DNA of 64,000 bases from Plantago major (lineage: Eukaryota > Streptophyta > Magnoliopsida > Lamiales > Plantaginaceae). Position numbers and translations under genes: made by a program. Under the pieces are notes generated by a model. The model was not told the DNA's origin and did not search any database. It was given only the letters and a program-made list of their open reading frames with translations. Shown one piece after another: positions 1-11,035 of the stretch; the stretch's first letter is position 1; each line of letters begins with the position of its first letter. The stretch is taken from positions 64,789,035 to 64,853,034 of the forward strand of contig CM048844.1 of NCBI GenBank assembly GCA_026545765.1, in the 5' to 3' direction.

Positions 1-182
1 ATTTTACGGAGACCGACTTAAGTTATTAATAAAACTATCCATTAAGAAAAATATCCATGTTTATAATTAAAGCGTTTATCCATATTAAAACGCCTATGCT
101 GGTGTTCTTCATGTAAAAAAAAGTGCATTTTGTTTATAACATGTTTTTTCTTAATAACATGAATCTGTATTTCTATAAATTA
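1..182. other. AT-rich edge, possible MITE fragment
   Basis: No gene is visible. The first ~110 bases (motifs such as ttattaataaaac and aaaacgcctatg) loosely resemble the palindromic elements at 8769-8982 and 9451-9653, so this may be a cut-off copy of that family. The match is by eye and weak. Confidence 0.2.
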
Positions 183-428
183 CTCACTCCATTTCAGAGA
201 AAGTGTTACATTTTGACTTTTGTGTTTGAGTTTGACCACAAATTACTCATAAACGATAATAGTAAATAATTTAATAAAATCATATAATAAAAATTTAATT
301 ACTAAATTTTCATTATATAATTTTAATAATTTATTTATTAATAACGTTTAAGAGTAAATTATGGTCAAACGCGGATACAGTTGACCACAGAATAGTAAAA
401 TGTAACACTTTTTCTGAAATGGAGTGAG
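183..428. repeat. Stowaway-like MITE with TA target duplication
   Basis: A 246-bp AT-rich element whose ends are inverted copies of each other, beginning CTCACTCCATTTCAG and ending with its complement CTGAAATGGAGTGAG. It is flanked on both sides by TA (181-182 and 429-430), the target duplication of Tc1/mariner-type elements. The inner parts also pair (gaccacaaattactcataaacg region with the cgtttaagagtaaattatggtc region), so the whole unit folds into a long imperfect hairpin. There is no ORF; it would have been moved by a mariner-type transposase supplied elsewhere. Confidence 0.8.
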
Positions 429-430
429 TA

Positions 431-2147
431 TTTAAATACGGCCTCTAGGGATGCTTACTCTACTTTAAAATATTAACCGTCCCAAATTAACTCGCTAATA
501 TTAGTTTCTTATTCCCTTTCAAGGACTTTGTAAACAAAATTTACAGAAATTAAAGGTGCATACAACACACTAATCAATATACATGTTCGTTCCAGTACCC
601 TTAAATTTGTTGGTGCGATTGAAATTTTTTCTCCATCAACAAGTTGGCTTCTGGCCAGTGGATTTGCATAACTTACATATCCAAGTCATTGAATTTATAC
701 TAGAAGATATTTGATCTAATTCAACCCTTAAAAAGATCGTATCATGTAAATAATAGTCGTATTTAAAAATTATGACTCTTAATAAGAGGCACAAAAGACT
801 GGGTCATATTTTCGATTGAATTACGAATTAAGAGTCGTAATTCTAAAATTACAATTCAAAATTAGAATTCGTATTTTTTTAATCTTATTTCAATATAATT
901 AATATTTAGCCCTTTTTTAATTTATTTTTACGACTCTTATAATATGATTAATTCCAACTTTTCCAACCAGGAAATATTTAAATGGCTCACTTGATTATTT
1001 TGTTTCAAATTAATATACGATAGCATAAATTGAAAAAACAACCACATAAATAATTATACATGCCAAATGTATACTTTTCAGTTGAAGTAAAATGAATTCA
1101 TCATAATCAAAATAGAAATAGGATAGTGCTGAAAATGGAAAAACGGTAGTAGTACAATCATAACTTATGCCAACTCGAATATGTCGAGTAGCCAGGTTAA
1201 TAGAGGTTACAATCGTCACTCACTATTCACTACTCACTATTCACTTGGAGAATCCCATTTTGAGAATACCTGTTAATTCTAGGAATTGATTTTGAGGAAA
1301 TCTTGGCAAATATACACATGAAAGCAAATACCGGCTACCAAAGAGGAAATCTGGTTCGATCGATTTCCATGAAAAGATTTCCACTTCAGCTAGCCAACCA
1401 GACATGGATATTGTTGACTATTGCAGTTGACTTTTCACATTTCCTTCCAAACCAAGCAGTACCTTAGTGTAAACTACTATATATTTAAACATTAACTTCA
1501 TCGAAATTCTTTGAATGGAGCAGAACTGAAAAGCAATTTGAAACGAATCAAATCGAAACGAATCAAGAAATTACATTTGTCCCATTTTTAATAATAATGA
1601 ATACTACATCCGGTCCATTAATAAATTCGTAAGGAGACTTTTTACGGGCGTTGATCAGATTATCATAAATTACACGACAAAAAAATATAATAAAATTATA
1701 TTATAAAAATAAATTAAGTATATTTGACTAACATAACTTTGTTTTATACTTTTTTGTGCGTAATTTGTAGAGTTTGGTTTGACTTTAGTTTGGTATAACT
1801 TGATTTTTATTTATTATGTTTGAGAAAAAACTCAACGAATGCTTCTGAGTTTACTTCTATTGTTTTAATATCTTCCAATAAAAGAACATGTCGATTTTTT
1901 GTTAGAGATGTACGTACAAAGTATGTGAACCAGTTTGAATGGTACTCTCAGGTTCCTGTAGTTTCTTATCTTAACTCAACTTTTACGGTAGAAAAGAAGG
2001 GTAATTCGAATCGTAACTATACTTTTTATTTCATTGATCTACTAAAAGTCGTGTTAAAAAGAAAGAAAGAAAAAGGTTGAAAATATCTCAATTGGATAAA
2101 TTTTCTTATTTTCCTCGTACAAAAGATGGGTTGTGTAAATAAATGAT
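431..2147. other. Intergenic DNA, no gene recognised
   Basis: AT-rich sequence with only short, low-complexity reading frames that show no family resemblance. Short GAATC/GAACTGAA-type runs occur near 1530-1570 and again at 2230-2310 and 13170-13265. They are a common simple motif here rather than a recognisable element. Confidence 0.6.
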
Positions 2148-2169
2148 AAAATAATAATAATAATAATAA

Positions 2170-2206
<37 letters not shown>

Positions 2207-2207
2207 T
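2148..2207. repeat. (AAT)n microsatellite
   Basis: About 20 units of AAT/ATA in near-perfect tandem, with one interruption near 2169. Confidence 0.95.
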
Positions 2208-2599
2208 TAATGAACTTAAGAGAGTTGAACTGAAGAAAATCGAATCAAGAGAGCGAATCAAGACGAAGGCAATTTGAATCGAATCGAATTGAACGAGTTT
2301 TCAGTTGAAAAGAACAGAGCCTTACTCCCCCGTTACCTTTATAACTTTAAGTGAACTAGCACTGTATTCAGGAAAAATTAATAAAATATTAATTTGTTAT
2401 TGCTATTATATTAATAAAGTTGTAAATACATGATAAAGTTCAAGTTTGTGACTAAAGTAATAATAAAGTAAGAAAGAGTAAAAATAAAGATTAATGTTCA
2501 GTGGGATAAAAAAAATTTCATTTCATTTAATGTGTGTTAAGAGTAGATCACCAAAAGAAATGCAGTTAATACAGTTAACGTGTGTCAAAGCGTTTGTTG

Positions 2600-2720
2600 C
2601 CGAATGACAAACTGAGACACTCCATACCTAAGTGGTCACGAGTTCGATCCCCAAAATGGGTGATTAATCTATGTATAGAGAATGATTGGTGATTAAAGAT
2701 TTATTTATTGATGATAAAAT
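2600..2720 (+). repeat. Possible tRNA-derived SINE relic
   Basis: GAGTTCGATCC at 2640-2650 matches the Pol III B box, and TACCTAAGTGG at 2625-2635 resembles an A box. The two boxes are much closer than in a tRNA or an intact SINE, so the unit would be internally deleted. No clear tail or target duplication was found. Chance resemblance is possible. Confidence 0.25.
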
Positions 2721-3338
2721 TTGTCCAAGACTAAGTATTGTAATTGTAATATTATATATAAAAAAAAATTATTTTAAAGAATTCACAACGTAATATTGTT
2801 TTCAAAAATCTTAAAACTGACATTAGAATTTATACTATGACATATCATAATCCTTTTCAATGATATCAATATTATTTTATAATTCAATATTATAAATCTG
2901 GTCATTCAATGTTGTTTTGAATAATTAACTATTTTATATGTGGTGTTTTAATATAAAACTTAACTATTATTAACAAAACCATATTTTTTAATTTATGGGA
3001 ATGTATAACATCAATATTTTTATAATGAATATGGTTAATACTAAATTTTGTCGGTTCTTTTTAGTCCCTTATAAAGACTAGAAAACTTATGCACGTGGAC
3101 TCCGCGTGCGCACTCTCAAAGTATATTTTCAGAAGATTAAAGTACAAATGAGAAATTTTTACTATATATTGTAAATATCCTAATTATTTATAAGTGCATC
3201 AAAATTGTTACTTCATTTATTTCATAGAATTTTATACATTTGTCATTTCAACTGTTCCACCGAAAATGCTATGTTAAAAAATAAAGTTAGCCCACATATT
3301 AATTTTAATAATAGAATAGATAGTATATAGCTGCATTA
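2721..3338. other. Intergenic DNA, no gene recognised
   Basis: AT-rich sequence up to the target duplication of the Copia element. No reading frame, repeat or RNA gene could be supported. Confidence 0.6.
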
Positions 3339-3343
3339 GTAAT

Positions 3344-3817
3344 TGTTGGGTGTTTTAAGCGTTTAAGGATCACAGGAACGATTTAATTTTACGCAACGGA
3401 AAAACTCGATTTTATTCAATACAAACTAGTACTATTTTTGTACAAAGACTCAAAAACTATTGACTCGCACGAGAGCTGCTGCTCTTTAGTACTCACTCTT
3501 CTCACTCTCTTTTTAATTCTTTTTACTCACTTTTGCTTCTGCATTCATACATCAAACAAGACTAGCACACTAGTATTTATAGACACCATAGGTCGGTCAT
3601 GGTAATTATCTAGTCCATGTTGCCGCCATACTAGAATATTCAGCTGCTGCCTTGATCTTCTTTTTTCTAAAGCAATTTCTCGAGTCTTCGACCTTTGCAT
3701 TTTTATTTTGCTGACTTTGTAAATGTCTTGTATTTTCTTGAAGTCCTCCACCATATGCATATTGCAAATAGGTCCTTCTAGAATCTTAAATTAGAATTGA
3801 GTTTAATATCTTCAACA
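3344..3817 (-). repeat. Copia-A 3' LTR
   Basis: 474 bp, TG...CA ends, ~96% identical to 7903-8373. Immediately inside it (3818-3830) the minus strand reads GCTTAAGGGAGGA, a purine-rich tract that fits the polypurine plus-strand primer site expected next to a 3' LTR. Confidence 0.95.
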
Positions 3818-3847
3818 TCCTCCCTTAAGCTCAATTCTTTAACATCC

Positions 3848-5340
3848 TCACGCCAAGCGCCACTTCAATCTTCCAAATACGTCATGCTTCAAAGGCTTTG
3901 TAAAAATGTCTGCAACTTCATCTTCTGATCTACAATATACCAATTCCACTTCATGATTTTCCACGTGCTCCCGGATAAAATGATAGCGTGTGTCAATATG
4001 CTTACTCCTCTCATGAAAAACTGGATTTTTCGCTAACGAAATTGCTGATCTGTTATCGACATTTATGTCTGTCGATCCATCTTGTGTGAATCCAAGGAAC
4101 TTCAGCAAATTTCTTAGCCATATTGCTTGACACACGGTCGAACTTGCTGCAACGTACTTTGCCTCACATGTCGATAAAGTCACAATGGCTTGTTTCTTTG
4201 ATGACCATGTAAATGCAGCATCTCCAACATAGAAACAATATCCGGTGGTGCTTTTCCTTTCATCTAAGTCTCTACCCCAGTCGCTATCCGAATAACCGAC
4301 AAGTCTAACTTCTTGATTGGAAGCATAAAATAGACCATCTTTCAACATACCTTTAATATAGCGTAGGATCCTTTTTGCGGCATTTAGATGTGATTGATAC
4401 GGAGTCTCCATGTACCTGCTGATTAGTCCAACTGCATAAAGAATGTCAGGTCTAGTGCATGTAAGGTACCTGAGATTGCCCACAAGACTTTTGAAGTATG
4501 TCGGATCCACGCGATTCTCATCATAATTAAGATCTTCTAAATTCTTGTCCACATTCGATTGGAGTATTTACTGGATTGCATGACTCCATCTTGAATTTCT
4601 CCAATATTTGCTTAGCATAGGCGCTCTGGGAGATAAAAATTCCTTCTTTGCTTTGCACCACCTCAATTCCGAGAAAATATGCCATCAAGCCAATATCGGT
4701 CATCTCAAACTCCTTAACCATAATTTTCTTAAACTTCTCGAACATCACCTCATTGTTTTCTGTAAAGATCAAATCATCGACATAGAGCAAACATATGAAA
4801 CACTACTTGCACCGTCTTTCTTCATGTATAGTGCATGCTCGTACGGGCACTTCGTAAACCCATCCTTCAGAAAATACTCATCGATCCTTGTATTCCAAGC
4901 TCGAGGAGCTTGCTTAAGCCCATATAATGCTTTCTTGAGCCTGTAGACTTTATTATCCTGTCCTCCCTTGATGTAGCCTTCGGGCAGTTCCATAATTATC
5001 CTTCTTGAAGAAATCCGTTCAAGAAAGCAGACTTTACATCCAATTGATAAATTTTCCAGTTGTGTTGTGCAGCAAGTGAAATAAAGAGTCTGACAGTATG
5101 CAAACGTGCTACGGGAGCAAATACCTCACTATAGTCGATTCCTTCCTTCTGACGATATCCTTTCGCCACTAGCCTTGCTTTATATCTCTGAAGTCTGAAC
5201 TTTTCCTTGGGCATTTTTCTTAGCCTTGTATACCCATTTGACGCTAATTGCTTTACGGCCTTCCGGCAGCGTCGTCAAATACCAAGTGTCATTTTTCTCA
5301 ATGGAGTTTATTTCTTCATCCATTGCAATCCTTCATTTCT
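3848..5340 (-). pseudogene. Copia-A reverse transcriptase and RNase H
   Basis: Remains of the C-terminal half of the polyprotein. Recognisable pieces are the RT segments [24 protein letters not shown] and YVDDLIFT (the YVDD catalytic loop, near 4775-4790). RNase H shows SKKQAIVTLSTCEAKYVAA and DNRSAISLAKNP, ending with the copia tail ADIFTKPL. Together they would copy the element RNA into DNA in the particle. The region is broken and is not a functional gene. Confidence 0.9.
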
Positions 5341-5344
5341 TCTC

Positions 5345-6388
5345 CTACGAAGCTTCATTGAATGATACAGGATCAGAATCAAAGTAGAAGCACATCATAT
5401 TCACATCCTCATTTTCTTCTTGTGCTTCTATTGCTTCATAGATATTCCGTAAGCTTCGTGTCCTTCTCGGTGGCGACTCAGCTTCATCAATTGGTATATG
5501 AGCTTCTTCTTCACTTTCTTCTCCTTCAACAACTATAGATTTTCCTTGTGGATCTTCCCAATTCCACATTCCATCTTCTTCAAAGACGACATCCCGGCTT
5601 ATGATATTCTTCTTTGTTAGTGGATTATATAACTTGTAACCCATCGTTCTATCTCCATATCCAACAAAAATGCATTTCTCACCTTTTTCGTCAAGCTTGG
5701 TCCTTCTAGCCTCCGGGATTTTCGCGTACGCAATACATCCAAACACTCTAAAATGTGAAACGCCTGGCTTGATCGAACTCCAAGCTTCTTCAGGAGTCTT
5801 GAACCGTACACTTTTCATAGGACAACGATTCAACAAGTACACGCTTGTTGCTACGGCTTCTGCCCGAAATTCTCGTGGCAAGTTCTTTCCTTTCACCATG
5901 CTTCTTGCCATGTCCAATATAGTGCGATTCTTTCTTTCTGCAACTCCATTCAACTGTGGTGTGTAGGCTGGCGTCAACTTATGTCTGATTCCATAATCTC
6001 TACCAAATTTCTCGAACATATCCGACGTGTATTCTCCACCTTGATCGGATCTTAGGACTTTTATACGACAACCACTTTGATTCTCCACCAAGTTCGTAAA
6101 TTCATTGAACACTTCAAATACTTCCGATTTTCTCTTCAAGAAATAAACCCACGTCTTTCTAGAAAAATCATCAATGAAAGTAAGGAAGTAATTGTTACCT
6201 CCGAGAGATGCGAGCTTTAGTGGACCACAAACATCCGTGTGCACTATCTCCAATGGACGTGATGCTCTCCATCTCTTCTCCTTCGAGAAACTCGGCCTAT
6301 GATGCTTTCCGAGAATGCATCCTTCACATACTTCATTAGGGTGATCGATATGAGGCAGACCTTTCACCATATTCTTCGACGACAACAA
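5345..6388 (-). pseudogene. Copia-A integrase region
   Basis: One long open segment. It contains the rve integrase core (HTDVCGPL, FIDDFSRKTWVYFLK, LRSDQGGEYTS, NGVAERKNRTILDMAR: the D-D-E catalytic pattern) and the downstream copia block HFRVFGCIAYAKIPEARR followed by CIFVGYGDRTMGYKLYNP. Just before it lies the HHCC-type pre-integrase segment (CEGCILGKHHRPSF). The enzyme would insert the cDNA into the host chromosome. It is part of a broken polyprotein. Confidence 0.9.
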
Positions 6389-7713
6389 CTATAGGCCTCC
6401 AAAATTTAAATGTCCAAACCGCAAATGCCACAACCACGATTCATCTTTTATGACACTTTTCATGCACTTAAGTGCATCATGCCTTAATTTTAACGGGAAT
6501 AACCTATTCTTTGTCATCTCCACACGTGCATCTTTAAGTGTTAAATATTGATCCTTCATATTGATGATAAATCCTTTCTCCAATAGTTGACCAAGGCTTA
6601 AAATATTACTTTTCATAGCAGGAACGTAATAAACATCTGATATATCACCATGATTACCATTCTTAGATTTGTAAAGAACCGTACATTTGCCTTGGACCGT
6701 AACTTTGGAGTAATCTCCGAACGTCACATCTTCTTCCGGAGTTTTATTAAGCTTCATGAACATCTCCTTTTTTCCGCACATGTGATTGCTTGCTCCACTA
6801 TCAAGATACCACGTGGAATATTCATCCCCGTCAACTCCTTTATGTATGAACAGTGATGTCGATCCTGCTTTTTCGCCTGTGACATCGGCATCTGCGTAGT
6901 TCACTTGCTGTCGTCCTCCCATATTTTTTGCACCTCGACACTCATAACTATAGTGTCCATATTTATGGCAATTATAGCATTCAAAATTTCTTTTATCATA
7001 AGTCTGCTGACTTACAGTTTGATTTCGGCCTTCTCGTCCAAATCCTCTACCGCGTCTTTGATCTCGGCCTTGAGGTGCATACGTATCTTGACCACCGTAT
7101 CCTTCCAGTTTTCGATAATCTCCACGGCCTCCTCTACCACGATAGTATCCACGTCCACGGTTTCCTCTTCCACAAGCTGCTACAAATTCCAACTTATCAT
7201 CTTCTTTTATCTTCATTTTCGCTTCTAGCGCTTGCTCCAACGACCCAGGACTCTTTCTCTTCATTCGTTGCTCGAGCACTTCTAGGCTACTTTGCAATTG
7301 GTCTACCGTCATCGTATTCAAGTCTTTTGACTCCTCAATCATCGCAACGACGTGCTCAAACTTCCCCGTTAACGATCTCAAGATCTTTTCTACAACTCGA
7401 ACATCTTCGACTTCCTCACCGAGCCTTTTCATTTTATTTACGAGGACTAGTGTTCTCGTACAATAATCAGAAATAGACTCGGACTCACTCATATTTAATG
7501 CTTCAAATTCGGCACGAGAATTTGGAGTCGAACACGTACCGCCTTATCGACGTCAGTATGGAAATTCTTCAGAATCTCCCATGCCTCCTTCGACTTTGCC
7601 GTTGCGCTAATTTTCTCAAACGTCGTCTCATCAACTCCTTGATAAATAAGGTACAACGCCTTCTTGTCGCGCTTTCTAGCTTCTCGTAACACATTCTTCT
7701 GATTATTTGTCAA
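6389..7713 (-). pseudogene. Copia-A gag and protease region
   Basis: The gag part has the plant copia capsid core (SKEAWEILKNFHTDVDK, LRSLTGKFEHVVAMIEESKD), an Arg/Gly-rich stretch, and a CCHC zinc knuckle CYNCHKYGHYSYEC near 6938-6980 that would bind genomic RNA. The protease follows with the aspartic signature LDSGASNHMCG near 6770-6805. The start of the pre-integrase domain (LWHLRFGHLNFGGL) lies at the left end. The region is broken. Confidence 0.9.
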
Positions 7714-7886
7714 GGCGTTTTCGGCCTCCGTTGAGCCCGGTTCATCATATCCCGCTTCAACAATTTCTCACAAGTCTTGCGATTGCAACAAGACTCGCAT
7801 TTGGATACTCCAATTTCCATAATTATGCTTCTCAAGCTTCGGAACCTCCTGCTGCATGGTATTTGCCACGAACGCCATATAACGTG

Positions 7887-7898
7887 GCTCTGATGCCA
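7887..7898 (-). other. Copia-A primer binding site
   Basis: On the minus strand TGGCATCAGAGC follows the 5' LTR after a few bases. It matches the plant initiator tRNA-Met primer site TGGTATCAGAGC at 11 of 12 positions. Confidence 0.85.
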
Positions 7899-7902
7899 AA
7901 TT

Positions 7903-8373
7903 TGTTGGGTGTTTTAAGCGTTGAAGGATCCCAGGAACGATTTAATTTTGCGCAACGGAAAAACTCGATTTTATTCAATACAAACTAGTACTATTTTGGT
8001 ACAAAGACTCAAAAACTATTGACTCACACAAGAGCTGCTGCTCTTTAATACTCACTCTTCTCACTCTCTTTTTAATTCTTTTTTACTCACTTTTGCTTCT
8101 GCATTCATACATCAAACAAGACTAGCACACTAGTATTTATAGACTCCATAGGTTGGTCATGGTAATTATCTAGTCCATGTTGCCACCATACTAGAATATT
8201 CAGCTGCTGCCTTGATCATCTTTTTTTCTCAAGCAATTTCTCGAGTCTTCGGCCTTTGCATTTTTGCTGACTTTGTAAGTGTCTTATATTTTCTTGAAGT
8301 CCTCCACCATATGCATATTGCAACTAGGTCCTTCTAGAATCTTAAATTAGAATTGAGTTTAATATCTTCAACA
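7903..8373 (-). repeat. Copia-A 5' LTR
   Basis: 471 bp with the same termini as 3344-3817. Differences are scattered, plus a short deletion in the T-rich part. It is followed by the target duplication GTAAT. Confidence 0.95.
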
Positions 8374-8378
8374 GTAAT

Positions 8379-8613
8379 AGCGCAGATCAACATTTACCTT
8401 CAATATCTTCAATGCAAATTTCTAGTATGTTAGAAGTTTGAACTCCTAATAGTATAAAAGAGTTGGTTTTTTTTTCCCTTCTTTTTAGTTTCTAAAAATT
8501 GCAACTGCCGATGTACATGCCAATTGTTCACAGAAAAAATAATGCAAAACGAAAATATTACATCTTTCTTTTTATAATAGTATAGATAACCACTACGGTG
8601 ATTCTATTAAATA
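8379..8613. other. Short intergenic stretch
   Basis: No gene, repeat or regulatory element recognised. Confidence 0.5.
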
Positions 8614-9145
8614 CCCCCATCCGTTTCAATCTCAACTTCCCATATTTCATTTTGGTTACTCCCAAATTTCAATCTCAACTTTCTATACCTTAAATATAAA
8701 ATATATAATTTACTTTATTAACTCTAATTTTTATTTTATTCACTATCTTTCATCACAAAGTGTTATGGGAGATGTTCTCTAGATAACTTATCTACAGACG
8801 ACCTATTTTATCAATAAAACCATTCAATTTGTTAATCAAAATCTCTATGTTGAAACGAAATAATTCTTGTTGTAATATGAAAAAACACCAATATTGAGAA
8901 CATAGGTGTTTTGATTAATAACATTGATAATTTTCTCAAAAATATAGGTCTGTCTCTAGATAAATTATCTGAACACCGTCTCGTTGTAGACTTACACATC
9001 TTTTATACTATTTTATATATTTTATTCACTTTTTCTTTTATTTTATTTATTTAACCTTACTCTTTCAAAATTATTCTCATTATGTATACATTTCACTCTT
9101 AAAGTCCATGCTCATGCCCACGGAAAGTGCCTGGGACAGACGGAG
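8614..9145. repeat. Stowaway-like MITE, carrying a nested MITE
   Basis: The left end CCCCCATCCGTTTCAATC and the inverted right end (CTCCGTCTGTCCCAGG on the minus strand) resemble the CTCCCTCCGT termini of Stowaway elements, each next to TA (8612-8613 and 9146-9147). The interior (TTTATTTTATTCACT at about 8731 and again near 9019) is interrupted by the palindromic element at 8769-8982, which explains the unusual length. Confidence 0.5.
8769..8982. repeat. Palindromic MITE, family P, copy 1
   Basis: About 214 bp forming a long imperfect hairpin. The left arm begins GAGATGTTCTCTAGATAA and the right arm reads GAGACGGTGTTCAGATAA on the opposite strand. Further inside, ATCAATAAAACC pairs with a matching segment near 8925-8945. 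It shares its core (an AAACGTCTATGTTCTCAA-like motif) with 9451-9653. No ORF. The superfamily is undecided because no clear target duplication is visible. Confidence 0.6.
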
Positions 9146-9171
9146 TATCATTCGTTCTAACACCTCGCCAA

Positions 9172-9242
9172 TTAGAGATGTTCGTACACCGAAGTTGTAA
9201 CAACACTGGCAATGATAGCTCCAGTCACAAGAGCTCCAATGG
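9172..9242 (-). other. Possible orphan last exon of a small hydrophobic protein
   Basis: On the minus strand an acceptor-like TTAATCTCCTCCAG is followed by 23 codons of smooth hydrophobic sequence (IGALVTGAIIASVVTTSVYE) and a TAA stop. Codon choice and composition look coding-like compared with the surroundings. I recognise no family. The rest of the gene is not seen: MITEs lie on both sides. It may be a gene relic or chance. Confidence 0.2.
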
Positions 9243-9450
9243 CTGGAGGAGATTAATTTTAAAGAAACATTAATTAATATTAGACAAAAATAAAAAGTAA
9301 AGGCGGTTAATTTTAAAGTAAAGGCTTGCTTGGTTGTCTTGTTTTGCTGGAAAGAATCAAAAGTGAAAAAAAAAAATTGATTGTGGTTGGTTGTAATTGT
9401 TTTATTATTGTACTTCAAATATAATTAAAATTTTAATTAGTTTTCTGAAT

Positions 9451-9653
9451 ACAGTCTCTAAATAATTTATTTTTAGAGAAGGGCTTATATTGTTCCGAAA
9501 ATTGTAAATCTTATTAATTAAAACGTCTATGTTCTCAACTTTGATTTTTTTCATAATAAAAAGAACCAATTTACTTAACAACATAGACGTTTTAATTAAT
9601 AATATGAATAATTTTATTGATAAACTTATTTGGAGAAGGTCTCTCTACTGAGA
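9451..9653. repeat. Palindromic MITE, family P, copy 2
   Basis: The inverted arms TTAATTAAAACGTCTATGTT (9513 onward) and its complement (9573-9600) enclose a short A/T-rich loop. The outer parts (TTAGAGAAGGGCTTAT against AGAGACCTTCTCC on the other strand) also pair. It has the same core as 8769-8982. Confidence 0.55.
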
Positions 9654-9761
9654 TTGTGAAATTTAATAAGGGTTATTAAACTAATTCTGACTTTATGTTA
9701 TCATCAACCATGAGCCAAACTATCATTTGTTCAACTATCATATTATGATCAATCTTTACAG

Positions 9762-10661
9762 GTTACATCGTTCAAATGTGGTGGTTTCGCCATTGGTGTG
9801 TCAATGAATCACATCTTATTAGATGGCTTAGGCGCCAAAACATTTCTTGAAAACGTTGCGTCCCAAGCGTTTGATGAGGACAAGCCCTTGGCAGTCGTCC
9901 CATCAACTGACCGCCGAATCCTTGCATCTAGAGTTCCTCCGGTGATCAAATTTCCACATACCGAGTTCCTTCTGCTTGATCTCCCCATAGGCAAAGGATC
10001 GAGTCCTCCAGTTTTCGATTGCATCCTAGAGAAATTGGAGCATAGAATCTTTGAATTCAGTGCAAATGATATAAAACACATGAAGGACAATGCAATGTTA
10101 TCTACTCCAAATAATCGCAAAAATGCAAAGGTAACCACCTTTGGAGTCGTTGCAGCTCTAATATGGCGTTGTAAAGTGATCTCTCGTGAAATTGAGTATG
10201 AAAAAGATGGATTGTCAAATCTGATTATCGCAATTAATTTAAGGCCAAGGCTAAATCCACCCATGCAGAACTCGTATGCTGGTAACGCTGTGTTGCCCAT
10301 CACAGTGTCAGCTATGTATGAGGAGCTCGAGAAAGGCCCAGTTTTGAAGCTTGTGGAGAGTATAAAGGATAGATGCGCGGAAATGACAGATGAATATGCA
10401 AGATCCGCTCTGGATTGGTTAGAGGTCCATAGAGGGATCCCCTATGCGGACTATGTGATAAGCTCATGGCTTGGGTTAGGGTTCGAGGAAGTGGCATATC
10501 CATGGGGTCAGCCTGTGTATAGTTGTCCTGTGGTGAACCATAGGAAAGACATTTGTTGGGTGTTTTCGAATGCGGCAAATGGCACAGTTAATGTCATGGT
10601 AGCTTTGCCCAAAGAGGAGATGGAAACATTTGAATCTCTCTTTCACAAGTTCTTGGCTTGA
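9762..10661 (+). CDS. BAHD acyltransferase, exon 2 (C-terminal two thirds)
   Basis: A 299-codon exon following a splice acceptor (ATCTTTACAG at 9752-9761) in frame with VTSFKCGGFAIGVSMNHILLDGLG, split here by the family's usual intron position. BAHD enzymes move an acyl group from acyl-CoA to an alcohol or amine in the cytosol. HILLD (codons 15-19 of the exon) is the HXXXD motif with the catalytic His. The structural DFGWG motif near the end is replaced by YPWGQ, as in some subgroups. The block LEVHRGIPYADYVISSWLGLG and the final segment FESLFHKFLA are typical of the family. The substrate cannot be read. The frame is intact to TGA, but no exon 1 (about 140-150 codons) is visible between 1 and 9761. 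Either the intron is very long and filled with transposons, with exon 1 left of the window, or this is a gene remnant. Confidence 0.9.
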   Translation, partial: VTSFKCGGFAIGVSMNHILLDGLGAKTFLENVASQAFDEDKPLAVVPSTDRRILASRVPPVIKFPHTEFLLLDLPIGKGSSPPVFDCILEKLEHRIFEFSANDIKHMKDNAMLSTPNNRKNAKVTTFGVVAALIWRCKVISREIEYEKDGLSNLIIAINLRPRLNPPMQNSYAGNAVLPITVSAMYEELEKGPVLKLVESIKDRCAEMTDEYARSALDWLEVHRGIPYADYVISSWLGLGFEEVAYPWGQPVYSCPVVNHRKDICWVFSNAANGTVNVMVALPKEEMETFESLFHKFLA

Positions 10662-11035
10662 CTACATTTCTCTAAGTTATTCTTTAACTACATTTCTCAT
10701 CATTCTGCATATCAATTGATGCTCAAGTTATTTGTAATGATTTCGAAGATGGTTACTGTTCTAGTTTGTCAATTGTTCATTTGGTGTTTTTTCTGTTGGT
10801 TTAATTAATCCCTACGCAAAGAAACTGGACATTTAATTATGATAAGAGTGAAATAAAAAAATAGTATTATCTATGAATCAAATTAGTTTTCAATGCTTCA
10901 TATTGATCCATTTTCCAGCTGACGTGGCACAATAATCTATTCCTATTGCTATTGGTATTTAGTCATTTTCGCATACTATTTTGCAGATGCTGACCATTAG
11001 CTTTTTTGGTGTTTATTGTTCATTAATCAAGTTAT
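10662..11035 (+). promoter_or_regulatory. Probable 3' UTR of the BAHD gene
   Basis: T/A-rich sequence after the stop, with an AATAAA-type polyadenylation signal at 10852-10857, about 190 nt downstream. Nothing else is recognised up to the LINE. Confidence 0.4.

Larger units (their letters stand above)
3344..8373 (-). mobile_element. Copia-A: Ty1/copia LTR retrotransposon fossil
   Basis: A 5.0-kb element on the minus strand with two LTRs of about 470 bp that start TGTTGGG and end in TTCAACA. Perfect 5-bp target duplications GTAAT flank it (3339-3343 and 8374-8378). Domain order on the minus strand is gag with zinc knuckle, protease, integrase, reverse transcriptase and RNase H, the Ty1/copia order. 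The polyprotein resembles the widespread TNT1-94-like plant copia proteins. It is broken, with roughly five or six interruptions of its reading frame. The LTRs differ at about 17 substitutions plus a few indels (~96% identity). At commonly used plant rates that suggests insertion roughly 1.4-2.7 million years ago. Confidence 0.95.

Noticed and set aside
1820-2080. An 86-codon plus-strand frame
   Set aside because: Low-complexity, no family resemblance, AT-rich setting; likely chance.
2625-2650. A tRNA gene
   Set aside because: A- and B-box-like words are far too close and no cloverleaf forms; at most a SINE relic.
3344-3817. Reading the 3344-3817 and 7903-8373 repeats as a solo LTR plus another element
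   Set aside because: Matching 5-bp duplications GTAAT, primer site and polypurine tract show they are the two LTRs of one insertion.
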